From positions 4,110,230 to 4,174,229 of the forward strand of contig JABBOT010000016.1 in assembly GCA_016165875.1 (NCBI GenBank): 64,000 nucleotides of DNA, given 5' to 3'. Source of the DNA: Acanthopleura granulata (Eukaryota > Mollusca > Polyplacophora > Chitonida > Chitonidae). A program made the position numbers and the translations under genes. Each line of letters begins with the position of its first letter. The first letter of the stretch is position 1. Below, piece by piece: positions 23,366 to 34,750 of the stretch. The notes under the pieces are model-generated. The model searched no databases. It was not told the origin of the DNA and was given only the letters and a program-made list of their open reading frames with translations.

Positions 23366-24261
23366 CAACTGTATTCCAGAATGATTGGGCCTGGACTTCA
23401 TACATGTAGACATACTTTTGCCATTAAAGTTCGACCACCTGCACGTTTAGAATTACGTTTTATATTTAGTCTTCAACGCAAGTAGATTTCACTTATATCA
23501 CAGCCCTCATATCAAAATCAGTGCCAGACGGCCAGTTGGTGTGTCGCAATGCGGTCAACCTGCTCAGTCTGATATAGTGATAAATAACGGGTATAATTAT
23601 AATTCACCAAGGCCAGATTGTTTACTGAGGAAAATGTGTGGTTGGGGATTTGATACTGAATTGAAAGGCTTCACTTGTGTTGAGCAGACGAGCCACTTTA
23701 CCGTGTCCCATCTTAAGATATAGGCCCAGTGCCAACATTTTCACAGACTGCCTCGCACCATGTGGTCGGCTATTTTGTTTCTTCCTTGAAAAAAATAATA
23801 ACAGTTAAATATTTACGTGTCTAATTGCAATCGAACTGCAGTTTGTTCAAAGAAATATAAATATATTTATTGAAAAATCCTCTCGATATTTGTTTACGGT
23901 TGTTTTTTATCTTGAGTGAATGGGACTATGATTATGTCGCCATGGGATGGTTTGTCAACAAGTACTAGCTCCCGTCATGATCAATCCATCGTCCTATTAC
24001 ATCTGTATTCATATTGATGTAAATTAAACGAGATCGCGACATTTCATGCGATGGCTATCGTGCATTTATCTGCATCATTATATTAATCCAACAATAAATC
24101 TTTGTCAGATTTGTTAAAGAATAGTACACGTTCCATTCTCTCGGCGCTAAAACGTGGCTTTAAAAAATCGTGCTGATTACATTAGAACACTCTACAGCGT
24201 ATTTACTATATTACCATTCTCGGCACGTCGGCTCGAAGTTCGCTCGGGCGCAGGTTTGCAA
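23366..24261. other. no recognisable feature
   Basis: I see nothing assignable. Confidence 0.4.
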
Positions 24262-24355
24262 TTTAGTCTAGGCGTCGAAACCGACATTCGTATACCAGCC
24301 GTCAACCAAACTGGGCGTTTCGGGTCAATAATCGCAAGACCAGCGCCTACAAGCA
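24262..24355 (-). repeat. Rep-A 3' end
   Basis: 'tctaggcgtcgaaaccgaca', 'ttcgtataccagccgtcaac' and 'gtcaataatcgcaagaccag' are the reverse complement of the Rep-A 3' terminus. Confidence 0.75.
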
Positions 24356-24432
24356 CTCTTTAAATTTGCGCGCCCTATATTTAACACATGTCGATCGGCC
24401 AAATTGAGGAAGTCGTTATAATGGCAATATAA

Positions 24433-24660
24433 GACAACAGCACGGAGAGAGAAACCAGAGCAGCGACGAGAGCGTGATAGCTGGCAAATGATCTCACCTT
24501 CGCGATTAAATACGGCCACGTCAGTTAACCTCAGTTAGCGTTTTATGCTAACTGTTCATGTAAGTGTGGAAGAAGTAACAACCTACACTCCCCCTAGCAC
24601 CATGGCTTAATCGGAATTAGGTGGAAAAAAATGCACTGATGTTAAATGTAATTAATTACA
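24433..24660 (-). repeat. Rep-B copy leading into the 83-bp array
   Basis: 'aaaccagagcagcgacgaga', 'gatagctggcaaatgatctc', 'actccccctagcaccatggc' and ttaatcggaattaggtgg. On the minus strand the order is 83-bp array, then Rep-B, then the Rep-A 3' end, matching the Rep-B/Rep-A order at 18955-19697. Confidence 0.7.
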
Positions 24661-25054
24661 CGTCATTGGTCTGGAATTCCTCAATGTGCTGTTTTGCCAT
24701 CACATTTAACACATTTGTACACATTGTAGGTCTTAGCAAGACCTGTCATTGGTCTGGAATTACTCAATGTGCTGCGTTGTCATCACATTTAACACATTTG
24801 TACACATTGTAGGTCTTAGCAAGACCTGTCAATGGTCTGGAATTACGCAATGTGCTGTGTTGCCATCACATTTAACACATTTGTACACATTGTAGGTCTT
24901 AGCAAGACCTGCCATTGGTCTGGAATTACTCAATGTGCTGCGTTGCCATCGCATTTAACACATTTGTACACATTGTAGGTCTAGAATTACTCACTGTGCT
25001 GTGTTGTCATCACATTTAACATATTTGTACACATTGTAGGTCTTAGCAAGACCT
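24661..25054. repeat. 83-bp tandem array, about 4.7 units
   Basis: ggtctggaatt recurs at 24668, 24751, 24834 and 24917 (period 83). The next start, near 24978, comes after only 61 bp because 22 bp between two 'ggtct' copies are missing. Each complete unit contains 'catcacatttaacacatttg' and a 17-nt hairpin (aggtctt, agc, aagacct). A single unit of the same sequence is present at the equivalent place in the Rep-B copy near 41625-41690, so the array is a local expansion of Rep-B sequence. Confidence 0.85.
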
Positions 25055-26117
25055 AGATTATTTGATAGATGTTGCAGCCCTGGCGAATTATTTTGTGTTT
25101 GAAAAAGAAAGTGTCAAGTACAAAAGGCGACCAATAAATAGAAATACTACAGCTGTAACGATGTTAAAAGCGTGACCACTGAATGTAGAGTTATCCGTGT
25201 AGGCCTATTGGTAAAACTATCAGCTAAAATAATGTGTAAGGCAAGACAAAAAGTCAATTACTGCATAGAAATGAAAATTTAGTGTTCCCCGATTCATTGT
25301 ATTTATCTTATTGTTGCTTAATGCTATACCCGAAAACTTGTCGTTTCTAACATGGACGTCAGTTTATGGACGGAGAAAACCGGGAAAATATCAAGCCTCA
25401 TTATGGTATGCAGTCCGATCGGTGTCTTTCAGACTTAGCAGTTTGACTATCTGTCCAGAGCAGCAGAGTCATATGCAATCACGCTTACAGATGTATGACT
25501 ACTTTTGTTTCCTTAAGATAATATCCTTAATACGTGTTCTGCCCACATTTATCAGTGAGTGGAAGGAAAATGAGGTATGATTTCGTTAACCTCTTGTCAC
25601 TTATTCATCTTTATCTCAGCCTGTAAAACCGTAAACGTTCTCTTTCGAAACGCTTGTAAAATCGTTGTCAACAACGCGTGTTCAGAACCATACATTACGC
25701 CTTGGTACTGATGTTGAATTTTCTTCAACATGGTAATAAATCTTTCCGCTCATTTGACACACACATGTTCAGGATTTGACGCGAAAGTTTTGAATTTGCG
25801 TTTATCTACACTGTCTGAAAAAGCCCGTGGTTTTACCACACTAACTCCGATATTTCTACTTACCCAGTATATACAAGGCGTTTACATATACACTACAACG
25901 CCTCATCGCTGGCCTATACCCGCTTCTCCCACGGCTCTCTTATTGTCTCTTATCGCCTTGGATTTTGTGCCAGAAGAACCACGGCGTCTCCATTCTATGT
26001 CACCGAACTTGCCCGTCATTACACATTTCTTTTTGTTCGTTAAAGAATAGATGGTACAGAATAAGTGGGGGGGGGGGGGAACTATGTGCCCTGTAGAAAC
26101 AAAAACATGTGTATGTG
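25055..26117. other. no recognisable feature
   Basis: It contains a 106-codon frame (25730-26050) with no domains, and a poly-G run near 26068-26079. Confidence 0.4.
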
Positions 26118-26451
26118 TGTGGGTGTTTTGCCGTCATACCCAACAAATTTTCAGTTATACGACGGCGACAAGTCCCTAGAATGTATACTAGTGTCTTATG
26201 TCGCCAAAGTGCTGACGCCACCGGAACGTCATGCCGTAGACGCCAGACATAACACCCACACACAATCATATTATACTGACACCGGGTCGACAATCCTGTT
26301 TGCTTGCTCTAACCTGTCACAGCTCAGCGTCAAGCGTGGCAGCAACAAGTACACGTACCATTTGTAAAGTCTTTGGTATGACTTGACCCGGGATTGATCC
26401 CAGACTTCTTGGTCCCAAGGCGAACGCCTTAGCTAATAGGCCACCAAGGCG
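26118..26451 (-). mobile_element. SINE-2, near full length
   Basis: Read on the minus strand it starts with a tRNA-like head ('gccttggtggcctattagct', B-box-like gggatcaatccc). A body follows, with accaaagact, 'ttgttgctgccacgcttgac' and gtgtcagtataat. It ends with a tail (cgccgtcgtataactgaaa, then gacggcaaaacac) that is clearly related to the SINE-1 tail. The body matches 29190-29470 and 31462-31790. Confidence 0.75.
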
Positions 26452-27317
26452 TTCAGTAAAACAATGAGTTGTGATTAAACCCCACCAGCGTTCGCATGTT
26501 TAGATTAAACTATGATTTATGATGTAGACATTGAGTTAACTTTACAAGTTTTCAACTAGACAAATCTGAGTACACCTAGCTAATGCGATGCCTGTTTCCC
26601 AAATTTCATAATACTGTGTTATATACAATAGCTAATATTAATGTATCACGATGTGGATTAACCATTATAAAAGATTTACAAGGGCATAATACATATAGGA
26701 CCTGGCAAGTACAGCTGCATGTATTACTGATGACAGCATTCACCCAACATCTTTCCTATTCTTTCATAATTGTGGAATGTGAACTCTCATCTGCTAACTC
26801 ATCTCATCTGGTAATGCTGATATAATTCTGAAAATCCACAAATCATCCTTTCATAGTGACTTGTGCAACACAATAATATATTACACGCTGATACCATCAC
26901 TCATAACTTCATAGCATTACATCGCTCCGATATCGCTTACGAACATACAATATTGCCATGCGTCAGTTTAACAACATGCTGAATGCAGTGATTAAATAAC
27001 GTGTTGTTGCTCACAAGTCAAAAACAATGCTTGGGCAAAATAAAAAAAAAACAGGTCATATCACCCTTAGGAACCAATGCAGATTGCGCAATGGATAACA
27101 ACATTAAGCCGCACATCAAGTCGGTAAAAAGTGAAGTGGTTCGGAATGGACGTTAGAATGCGCGAAACGGACTCGGGAGTGTCTATGATGCCTTACTGTT
27201 ACCGAGGCCCTTCAAGAAGTCAAAACCGGAGAATGTATAACCTCCCTGCCCAAGGCCATGTGCATTTCGTGACGTATAACTATTAAGTTGAACACGACAG
27301 AGATAGTACAAGTGCCA
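26452..27317. other. no recognisable feature
   Basis: I see nothing assignable. Confidence 0.4.
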
Positions 27318-27740
27318 CCTAAACATGGACGGAGTGCCCAGAATACCTGGGACTGCTTCGTAAGTGTGTCCCATTCGCCTTAACCCGAGATGCAGGCCAT
27401 ATGTTCGTAGCGTTGAGTATGATCGCCACGTTGAATATAGGAACCGTTGCAATCAAAGAGCAACTGAGAAACATGTACATATTTGATTAACACCACCATA
27501 TATACTTAAACGGTACATGATTTGCATAATGATTTCATTCATCTGCCTAGAACATTCATTGCGTCTTTTCGCTGACTGCTTCTCTTTGCGTGAATCCGTC
27601 CTATTTTTTTGCGCATTCTTAGTTCTTTGGTTGTTTGTGTTATTTCGGGTTGTTTTGAAACTTGCCTTGCGATTATTGACCAAATTAACGCCAAATTTGA
27701 CTGACGGCTGGAATACGAATATCGGTTTCGACGCCCATGT
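27318..27740 (+). repeat. Rep-A copy, near complete core
   Basis: 'aacatggacggagtgcccag', 'gagtatgatcgccacgttga', 'ctgactgcttctctttgcgt', then 'cttgcgattattgaccaaat' and tacgaatatcggtttcgacg. Short frames within it are not genes. Confidence 0.8.
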
Positions 27741-29189
27741 ACCTAACGCGTAACTGCAGACAAGCCCAGTCCGGCTTGTCTAGTGCACATGTCCTCAAGA
27801 TACTGAGCATATGAATAACAATTTCAGACGGAGAGAAGAAATAACACAATATGACACAAATATATTGTCTCCATCCGAGAGCATCGGCATAGAACCCTGA
27901 TCGTGTTTTATATCGCAGAATACGAAACTGGTGTCCGTGCCAACAAAGGCATCCTCTCAGGACTTTCTATGGCGAACAGACTTGACTCCCGAAGCCTTAT
28001 TCTGCAGAAAATTAGGTTAAAATCTTGCATTACTTTCATTTGGGTTCATGAAACAATGATAGAGCTAAACATAGGCATATTTGTTTGTTGTTGTTTTTGT
28101 TCATTTTTTTTTTGCCCTCTTACAATTTACAACATCCTAGGACTAGACTATGTCATGGCTGCCACGCGGAGTTTTTCCAGACTTAGTTGGTTATATTACA
28201 TCACTTCCGCTCACAGGAATTGGTCTCACTTGTGACGTCAAATGGTATTACGCCGATACCTTTGTATCACCTTTGGTATACAAGCCCGCATCTGAAATAA
28301 ATCCTTAATGAAGCACAGTTCATACTAACGGCGCGTGTGTTCGAGCTCTCTGTGGTAAAATGGCTGAATTCAATGTATCTAAGGTATAGCTAAAATGGCT
28401 ATCGGTACGTTTATTTCCCCATAAATCACTTACGTTAATTTCACCGTATTTCCTCTAATGATGTGTAAGGAAATTTAAAATCAAAGACCATGTGCTTTGG
28501 AGGATCACCTCCAGTTATCTTTTGCATATTTTTTTATTTTTATATAGTTTGTGTATAGAGTGAGAAGAACTCTACCGACAGCAGAGAAGGATGTCTGTTA
28601 ACTTGCTGTTAACGTGCGAGGCCCCACTTTAATACCTCACGTTGTGCCATGTTGACGGACACGTAAAAAGAGAGTTAATTCATTGCAGGTCTAATTGCAA
28701 ATAAGTGCCTATTTTAAACTGCTACTGACGAAATAAACTTTCACGATGCAAGTCATATGTTGTAAATTGCAGGAATTTTCGAGTGTGGGATTGATTTCAT
28801 AACACAAGGCCCTTGTAATGTATATGCCCGTGCTAAACTTACATTCACTGTGCAGTCTTATTATATAAATTCACGACGGAGTAGTAATTCGGAGTAGTGA
28901 AAGAGACTCTGCCATTTACGTAACTCGGGAGCAATCAGATGGGTGCAGCTGGGAAGCATCAAAATTTGTTTTCACATGATCAAAGATTGTGGATAAATCA
29001 CGAAATGTTGCAACATAAATGTGTTTCCAGTCTACGGACAAGTCATAAATTGCTATTGCGCACTTCTTCGAGTCATATATAGACATTGATTCTACTGTGC
29101 ACGATGTGCTGTTTTACGCTGTCATTGTCTATGTCGAGGTTTGTTAATACACCATAAATTCTTGCAATGTCATTTTACACCTAGATAGA
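27741..29189. other. 1.4 kb with no recognisable feature
   Basis: A 110-codon frame at 27903-28235 has no domain match. Nothing else is assignable. Confidence 0.4.
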
Positions 29190-29470
29190 CCGCTTCGGTG
29201 GCCTGGTGGTAAGAGCGTCCACCTCGAGGTCGGGAGATCGGGAATCAATACCGGGTCGGGTCAAACCAAAGATCAAAAATGGTGCTTGTGGCTGCCTGGC
29301 TTAGCGGTCAGCACTCAGAGGTCAGAGCAAGAAAACAGGACTGGTCCGCCCGATGTCGGTGTAATGTGTCTGCTGTCTTAATTCGGCATGATTTTGCAGG
29401 GGCAGCAGCACTTGGGCGTCATGGACTCTACCTGCCACAAGAAGACACAGTATGTACTTCACTGCGGTAG
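29190..29470 (+). mobile_element. SINE-2 (tail missing)
   Basis: The tRNA-like head is 'cgcttcggtggcctggtggt' with B-box-like gggaatcaatacc. The body has 'aaaaatggtgcttgtggctg', aggactggtccgcc and gtcggtgtaatgtg, ending at 'acaagaagacacagtatgta'. The head resembles a tRNA but is the 5' part of a SINE, since the same fusion recurs at 31462 and 26451. Confidence 0.75.
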
Positions 29471-30510
29471 GGTGAGTTGACTGAGTGCGGTAAAGATGTT
29501 GATGCGAAACCTCTCCCTTGTCCTTTCCAAACGCGTTTATCTTCACCTGCATGGTGAAAGTCACAAAGAAGAGTGACTCCCAGGAATGCAAAGTGTATCC
29601 CATTTCCTGTGGAATCAGCTTTGATGTATTCTTGTTTGTGTTGTGAAATGTTGTGTGGAAAAACTACATAGTAGTTGTGTAATTTTATCACAACATATTA
29701 CAGAAGATTCTATAAGGAATCTTCACTGCGGTTCTTCTTCACTGCGGTCATGATGTAATACTTTGGTTTCAGACAAACAGAAACTCGAATTGACACCCGT
29801 ATGTAAGTTGTTAGATTCCAAATACAACGTATATTTAAAATCTTCTTTTGAAGACAATTTAGAACAACCCTTCATGGACTACGACAATTTTAAGTGACGC
29901 GACTCACATCTGACAAAGCAATAAGCCTCGAGTAAGGAGACACAGAACTGTATTTATACATTCATACAAGATTAAATCGACGCCTATGACGGTTTAGGAG
30001 AACACCTCAGTCTTAACGGCGAGAAATCCACGCCGTATGCCGTTCAATTCAATGTTTCGTGAATTTCCGTTTAGCCGATTTTGCTGAACACTGAGTACAA
30101 ACACTTTTCTAGGCAGAATACTAAAACTAACCGAGACAATTACAATAGCTATGACTATTAAAAGCTATCTATCTGGGAAGCCTTCACTTACAATTTCTTT
30201 TTATAGATTTTTTCTTCACTGATTTAAACATAGCCAATTATACACATACTAATCTGAACTTTTTGTGGACAGTAAAGTCACGCTGATGACGTCTCTATTG
30301 CCATAGAACAGGTAATTTAATACCATGTTGGATTTTCCGAGCACACACAGGACACGAGTAAAGTTCGCAAGAATTCTTTTCAAAGCTGAATATAAACGTT
30401 TTACAAAAACTGACTTAAGGTCATTGGCGACATACACTATCAATATGCCTCTTAATGTCCACTTTATAATTCAGTGGTCAAGACTTTCCCACCAGGCTCC
30501 AACACTTTTC
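29471..30510. other. no recognisable feature
   Basis: I see nothing assignable. Confidence 0.4.
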
Positions 30511-30590
30511 CTGCTACCATGGTGCTGGAAGCCGTCATATGAATGACACGTAAAGCGCCAATCAGACAAATACATGAATAAATACAATAC
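30511..30590 (+). mobile_element. diverged SINE-1 tail
   Basis: ctgctaccatggtgctgga, 'agccgtcatatgaatgacac' and gtaaagcgccaatcagacaa with an AT-rich end resemble the SINE-1 3' end at several points. Confidence 0.5.
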
Positions 30591-31461
30591 TGTCAATTAG
30601 GCTGCATATAACTCTGTTGGGAAAACAATAAGTATATTCAAATAAAGTTGCTAATTACCTTTCTACTGATCTTACTCACTTTATACATTTTCTTAGTCTT
30701 TGAGTTAGAGTTTGTCATGTGCTTGTCCACGGGCTGTGATTTATATTCCGCTGTCATCTACGTAGGTAATACCTACGGGCACCACTATGGTGGTGAAACA
30801 AACACTAAAAACTCAGCCAAATTCCCTAAAACATGATTCATTATGTAGACGTTGGGGGTACAAAAAAGATGTCATTTCTTCATATACACTTTCGAATGTT
30901 TACTTGCAAGAAAATCAGCTAAGTGTTAAATAAATCGAATTAAATTTCATTGAAAAGAAGGTTCTGTTATCGTGATTGTCCAAGGATTTATTACAATCGA
31001 CAAAAACAGTTTTTACCTCAAGTTTTCTGTTAGATAAGCACTCATGCATGCTAAAAGCTTCCGCCTTATATGTTAGACCAGTTTACAACGTTACAGGGAT
31101 TTGCTATTGTTGTAGGTTTAGTTAATAGGTCTCAATACAATGGATAATTGTGTAAATGTAACCGTTATTATTTTTATCCATGATTCAAATCATCACATAT
31201 CTTCCTCAGCGTCAGCGATACGACAATCCTCAGCATCAGCGATACGACAATAACTGTGCTGACGACCCCCAGCCTGTAACCATAAAGGTGGAGCCCCGAA
31301 AACGAGCAGCAAATTGATTTCATGAGAGTTGAGAAAATTAAATCATAAATTAATTTGTGCCCTTGTACTTGTGCAGACAGAAACTGACGCATGTTTCCAA
31401 CAGCAGGAAAAATCCACGAAACATGCTGTGGCTGTTGCGTAACTCAATACCGTTATGTATT
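30591..31461. other. no gene seen; small tandem duplication
   Basis: The block 'cagcgatacgacaatcctca' and its neighbour (about 31200-31250) form a 24-25-bp duplication ('cagcatcagcgatacgacaa' repeats it). Nothing else is recognisable. Confidence 0.4.
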
Positions 31462-31790
31462 GCCTGCTCGGTGGCCTAGTGGCTAGATCATCCTACTCAG
31501 GATCACGAGATTCGGGATCAATCCCGGGCCAGGTCTCAGCAGAGGCTTTAAAAATGGTGCTTGTTGCTCCCTCGCTTGGGGGTCAGAACAAGGAAACAAG
31601 ACTGGTCGGGACGATGTCAGAATAATGTGCCTAGGTGGGGTGTCAAGTTTGGTGCCTTTTGCATGTTCCAGCAGAAGTCGTGATGGATTCGCCCTGCCAC
31701 AAGAAGAGACAGTATATATACGACTCATCGTCTTCATTATATGTCTGAAATTTGTAGAGCCCGACATAAAATCCCAGCACACGTACATAT
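31462..31790 (+). mobile_element. SINE-2, near full length
   Basis: The head is 'ctgctcggtggcctagtggc' with a clean B-box-like gggatcaatccc. The body has 'aaaatggtgcttgttgctcc', caagactggtcggg, gatgtcagaataatgtg and 'ccacaagaagagacagtata'. A decayed tail follows (tctgaaatttg, then ccgacataaaatccc). Confidence 0.75.
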
Positions 31791-32239
31791 ATGCATTCCT
31801 TGAGAAAATGAGCGAAGTGCACTGTTTTATTGGGCCCAATTTTTGAACGCGGATGGCTTATGCAACTGGCATATAAAAGTAATACAAACAAGTCAACCAA
31901 TTCCCCACGTAGTTTTGTATTTACGACATGCCACAAAATAGGTATTGTTAACGCCAATGGATCGGTGTCATTTACCAACAGGTAATATCCTTTGTAGACT
32001 ACAGGAGAAATGCCAAGCTGTCACAAACAGATCGATACAGTACATCAGCAGTTATCAACCAGTCAGTTAATAACTGAGACAACAGGCATTCTTAAATGTG
32101 GACAAAATATCTATGGATTGTCCATGGCGCGTAATGCTTTTACTATGGGTAGTTGGAGTGTCTCTAGAGGACCCTTTTGAGCACATGAACAAGGTCGTTA
32201 AAGGTAGCGTAAGATGTAGGGTAAGGTCGCGACGGAGCG
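31791..32239. other. no recognisable feature
   Basis: I see nothing assignable. Confidence 0.4.
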
Positions 32240-32440
32240 CAATGATACGAAGCCTCCCACCATGTCCAGCTCCTGCAGGCTTCCTCTCTGGCCGTACGTG
32301 GGATGCCAACGACCTGCTGATGGCCGTAGGTTTCCGCAGGGCTCTGCCCGGTTTCCTCCCACCATAATGCTGGCCGCCGTCGTATCAATGAAATATTCTT
32401 GAGGATGGCGTAAAACATCAATCAAGTAAATAAATAAAAA
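32240..32440 (+). mobile_element. SINE-1 body and tail
   Basis: ggcttcctctctggccgtac, gtaggtttccgcagggctct, 'gcccggtttcctcccaccat', 'ctggccgccgtcgtatcaat' and ggatggcgtaaaacatcaa with an (aaat)n end. The tRNA-like head is missing or degraded. Confidence 0.8.
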
Positions 32441-33149
32441 TATAGCAATTCTTGGTTATCTTGACTGACAGAGTCATCAAGTCGAACGTGCAAAACTCAA
32501 GTAATTCAATTGAAAGCCCTTTCAACTATGTATTCTGTAAAGGACCTTGGACAACATAGCGCGGATTTGGCCTACAACTGATACAGTAAATGTGTCCACA
32601 AAAAATATTTTCTTACATTTTTAATTTCTACAATTTTAAGATATATATGAGTGTACATGTGTTTGTAGCCCAGTACGACCTTTTTCCTTAGAGAGGGAGG
32701 TCGTGGATTCCAGTATGGATAGGTGATCTCTATGTTGTGTTGTTTTTTTAAGTACGTGTAAATGGACAATTTAACACGACATACAATTTAATTTTTTATA
32801 TTGATTTATACATATACATGCATACACGTAAACAAAATCATTTTAAACGAATTCACCCGATCTTCACCCAGTTTTCAGCTTGCAGTCAGTCGCGTTCTGA
32901 CCTTTCCAGCAGTGGGCCAAGGCTCCCCCTAACCGCCTCACTTCCGTTCTTGTTAGTTTCGTAAATTCGTCAGAAGAAAAATACAGAACGGTTTCTGCAT
33001 CAGTGTCGTTACAGATATGATATTTTATAACACTTGATTTTTGATGATTGAGTAACTTATGCAATAATCGTGATATACCGGAAAATTGACTGAATGGCTC
33101 ATTGAAGCACTGTTTCTGAGAAACAGAGAATCTGAGAATAAATCGGTTA
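32441..33149. other. no recognisable feature
   Basis: I see nothing assignable. Confidence 0.4.
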
Positions 33150-33275
33150 CCTTATTTATTTATTTATTTTCTGTTTTTGTTTATGTGATCTTGTGTTTTA
33201 CGCCGTACTCAAGAATATCTCACTTATACGACGGCGGTCAGCATTATGGTGGGAGGAAACCGGACAGGGCCCGGG
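33150..33275 (-). mobile_element. SINE-1 tail and partial body
   Basis: (tttatt)n, then 'gtgttttacgccgtactcaa', 'cacttatacgacggcggtca' and 'tgggaggaaaccggacaggg', ending abruptly at 'gcccgggttaaaccgggtac'. A CTGA-type array begins at once. Confidence 0.8.
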
Positions 33276-33287
33276 TTAAACCGGGTA

Positions 33288-33500
33288 CATGACTGATTGA
33301 GAGACTAACTGTGTGGCCGAATAATTGTGTAATTGACTGACTGATTGGCTGACAGACTGGATGACTGACTGCGTTAGTGTGTGACTGGAAGACAGGGCGT
33401 GACGCTGACTGAATTGACTGTGGGGACCCACTGACTGACTCACTATCTGGCTGAGTGACACACTGAGTGGCTGACTGACTGACTGAGAGACTAAGACTCT
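33288..33500. repeat. degenerate (GACT/CTGA)n array
   Basis: This is about 210 bp dominated by gactgactgatt-type tetranucleotide repetition with many substitutions. Open frames on the minus strand here encode low-complexity SVSQSVSQ-type peptide and are not genes. Confidence 0.8.
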
Positions 33501-34342
33501 CAGCAAGTCTGATCCAGCGATTGCTTGGTCTGCTCAATCAATGCCCTAAGCCTGCAAAGATTAATGGTGTTTTATTCGTAGTACCTTTAATCCATACCTC
33601 TATAAACGTCTAGCGACGAACGGGCCGCGAGTTTGTTAGAAGAACACATAAAGACTACGGTGGTACTCCCCAGAGTATCACGGCACACTTGGCCTACACG
33701 TGATACATTTTCACTTCTTCATACCTAATCATTCCATTTACATTGTCCGGTTCACTGCTCAGTAAATAGCTAAAGGGGCCAGTTATAATCCCAGCCCAGG
33801 TCCGAGCAGACTTTCCAAACACGGTCAGGGCATCTGCCTAAACCCAGCCTCCGAGGAAAGTGTACACGATCATGAAAGGAAAACCGAAAGGCTATTTATG
33901 CAGACAAGGCGGTGTACATTGAATTAGCCTTTTCCGCTTGTTAAATTTGAATTCTGGAACAAACAAAGAACATATAGGCGTGATGTTTTATCAGTGGTGT
34001 ATACCTTTGCAATTTGTCGTCGCCCATTGGGAAGGTTATGTATATCTTCAACGCCAGTCGCAGTAAAACAGTATATACGTGGGAAGTCAGGGGCGTGTCC
34101 TTCCGTGACTTTCCACCAATGGTTTTTGAACCGCGTCGTTGTTAACGTTGATCTCTTCCTGGCGGCGCGAAAGCAGTCTGCGTGTTGTTTCGCTTAGTGC
34201 TCTGATATTAGACTTGTCGTTCTATTTTTCCTCGAGGGGGACGTCGCCGTAAAAGCGTAGGCAAACGTTCCGTTTTCTGCTCACAAAACTATGGCGCACT
34301 GGGATGGGATCCGTGTACAGTTCCTACCCATCGCCTTGTAGT
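33501..34342. other. no recognisable feature upstream of the neuropeptide promoter
   Basis: I see nothing assignable. The short frame at 33994-34197 has no domain. Confidence 0.35.
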
Positions 34343-34344
34343 CC

Positions 34345-34352
34345 AGACGTCA
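34345..34352 (+). promoter_or_regulatory. CRE-like site
   Basis: agacgtca at 34345-34352 is one base from the CRE palindrome TGACGTCA and lies about 145 bp upstream of the predicted start site. Such sites are common by chance. Confidence 0.3.
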
Positions 34353-34401
34353 CGGAGAGCTGGTCGAAACGATTCTACGAAACGGTGTCTACGAATCTTA
34401 T

Positions 34402-34411
34402 ATTGCGCAAT
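34402..34411 (+). promoter_or_regulatory. C/EBP-like palindrome
   Basis: attgcgcaat is a perfect 10-bp palindrome matching the bZIP C/EBP consensus, about 90 bp upstream of the predicted transcription start. Function is inferred only from the motif. Confidence 0.4.
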
Positions 34412-34467
34412 CTTAGTGTGGGTAGATTACAAAGTTAACGCTGTGAGACATATTTCCGGTGAGGGAC

Positions 34468-34500
34468 TATATAAAAGACGAGCGTTTCGGACCTGTCACT
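34468..34500 (+). promoter_or_regulatory. TATA box and initiator
   Basis: tatataaaag at 34468-34477 is followed 30 bp later by a TCACT initiator-like element with its A at 34498. That is standard spacing for a focused RNA polymerase II promoter. It would give a 37-38-nt 5' leader before the ATG at 34536. Confidence 0.65.
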
Positions 34501-34535
34501 GATATCTCAGGGGTTGACGGGAGAAACTGGAGAGA

Positions 34536-34750
34536 ATGGCGGCCCGATATATTTTAATATGTATTTTCTTATTACTTACTCTGTTACATCTGACCCGCGT
34601 GTGTGAAACCGTTCCACTGTTCGGAAAAAGGACATTTGAAGTTCAGAAAGAGAGTGGACCAGACGTTAGAGGATTTCGAAATCAGGCGTACAATAGAGGT
34701 GGAAAAGCTTTTGGAAAGAGATTTATGGACCATTTTTACCTCCCACCAAG
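34536..34750 (+). CDS. neuropeptide precursor, first coding exon (allatotropin-like)
   Basis: The exon encodes a 71-residue N-terminus plus a split codon. Residues 1-23 form a signal peptide: MAAR, a hydrophobic core of Ile/Leu/Phe, then TRVC. Two FGKR sites follow (29-32 and 59-62). FGKR is the classic precursor signal for dibasic cleavage plus C-terminal amidation. The predicted products are a short …VPLF-amide and, if Arg45 is also cleaved, the 14-mer GFRNQAYNRGGKAF-amide (46-59). The GFRxxAYxR start, length and amidated Phe end recall lophotrochozoan, especially annelid, allatotropins, which signal through a GPCR related to orexin receptors. The start has A at -3 and G at +4. The exon ends AAG|GTGAGT at 34750/34751, so later exons lie downstream and were not found. 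The neuropeptide precursor call is firm; the allatotropin identity is inference. Confidence 0.75.

Noticed and set aside
24661..25054. CRISPR-like array
   Set aside because: Units are contiguous 83-bp tandem repeats with no unique spacers, in an animal genome and within a Rep-B copy.
29190..29265. tRNA gene
   Set aside because: The A- and B-box-like head is fused to the same non-tRNA body at 26451 and 31462 and does not fold as a complete tRNA; it is the SINE-2 5' end. The same applies to the SINE-1 heads near 8388 and 16110.
33244..33537. Ser/Gln/Val-rich proteins on the minus strand
   Set aside because: Translation of the degenerate CTGA array.
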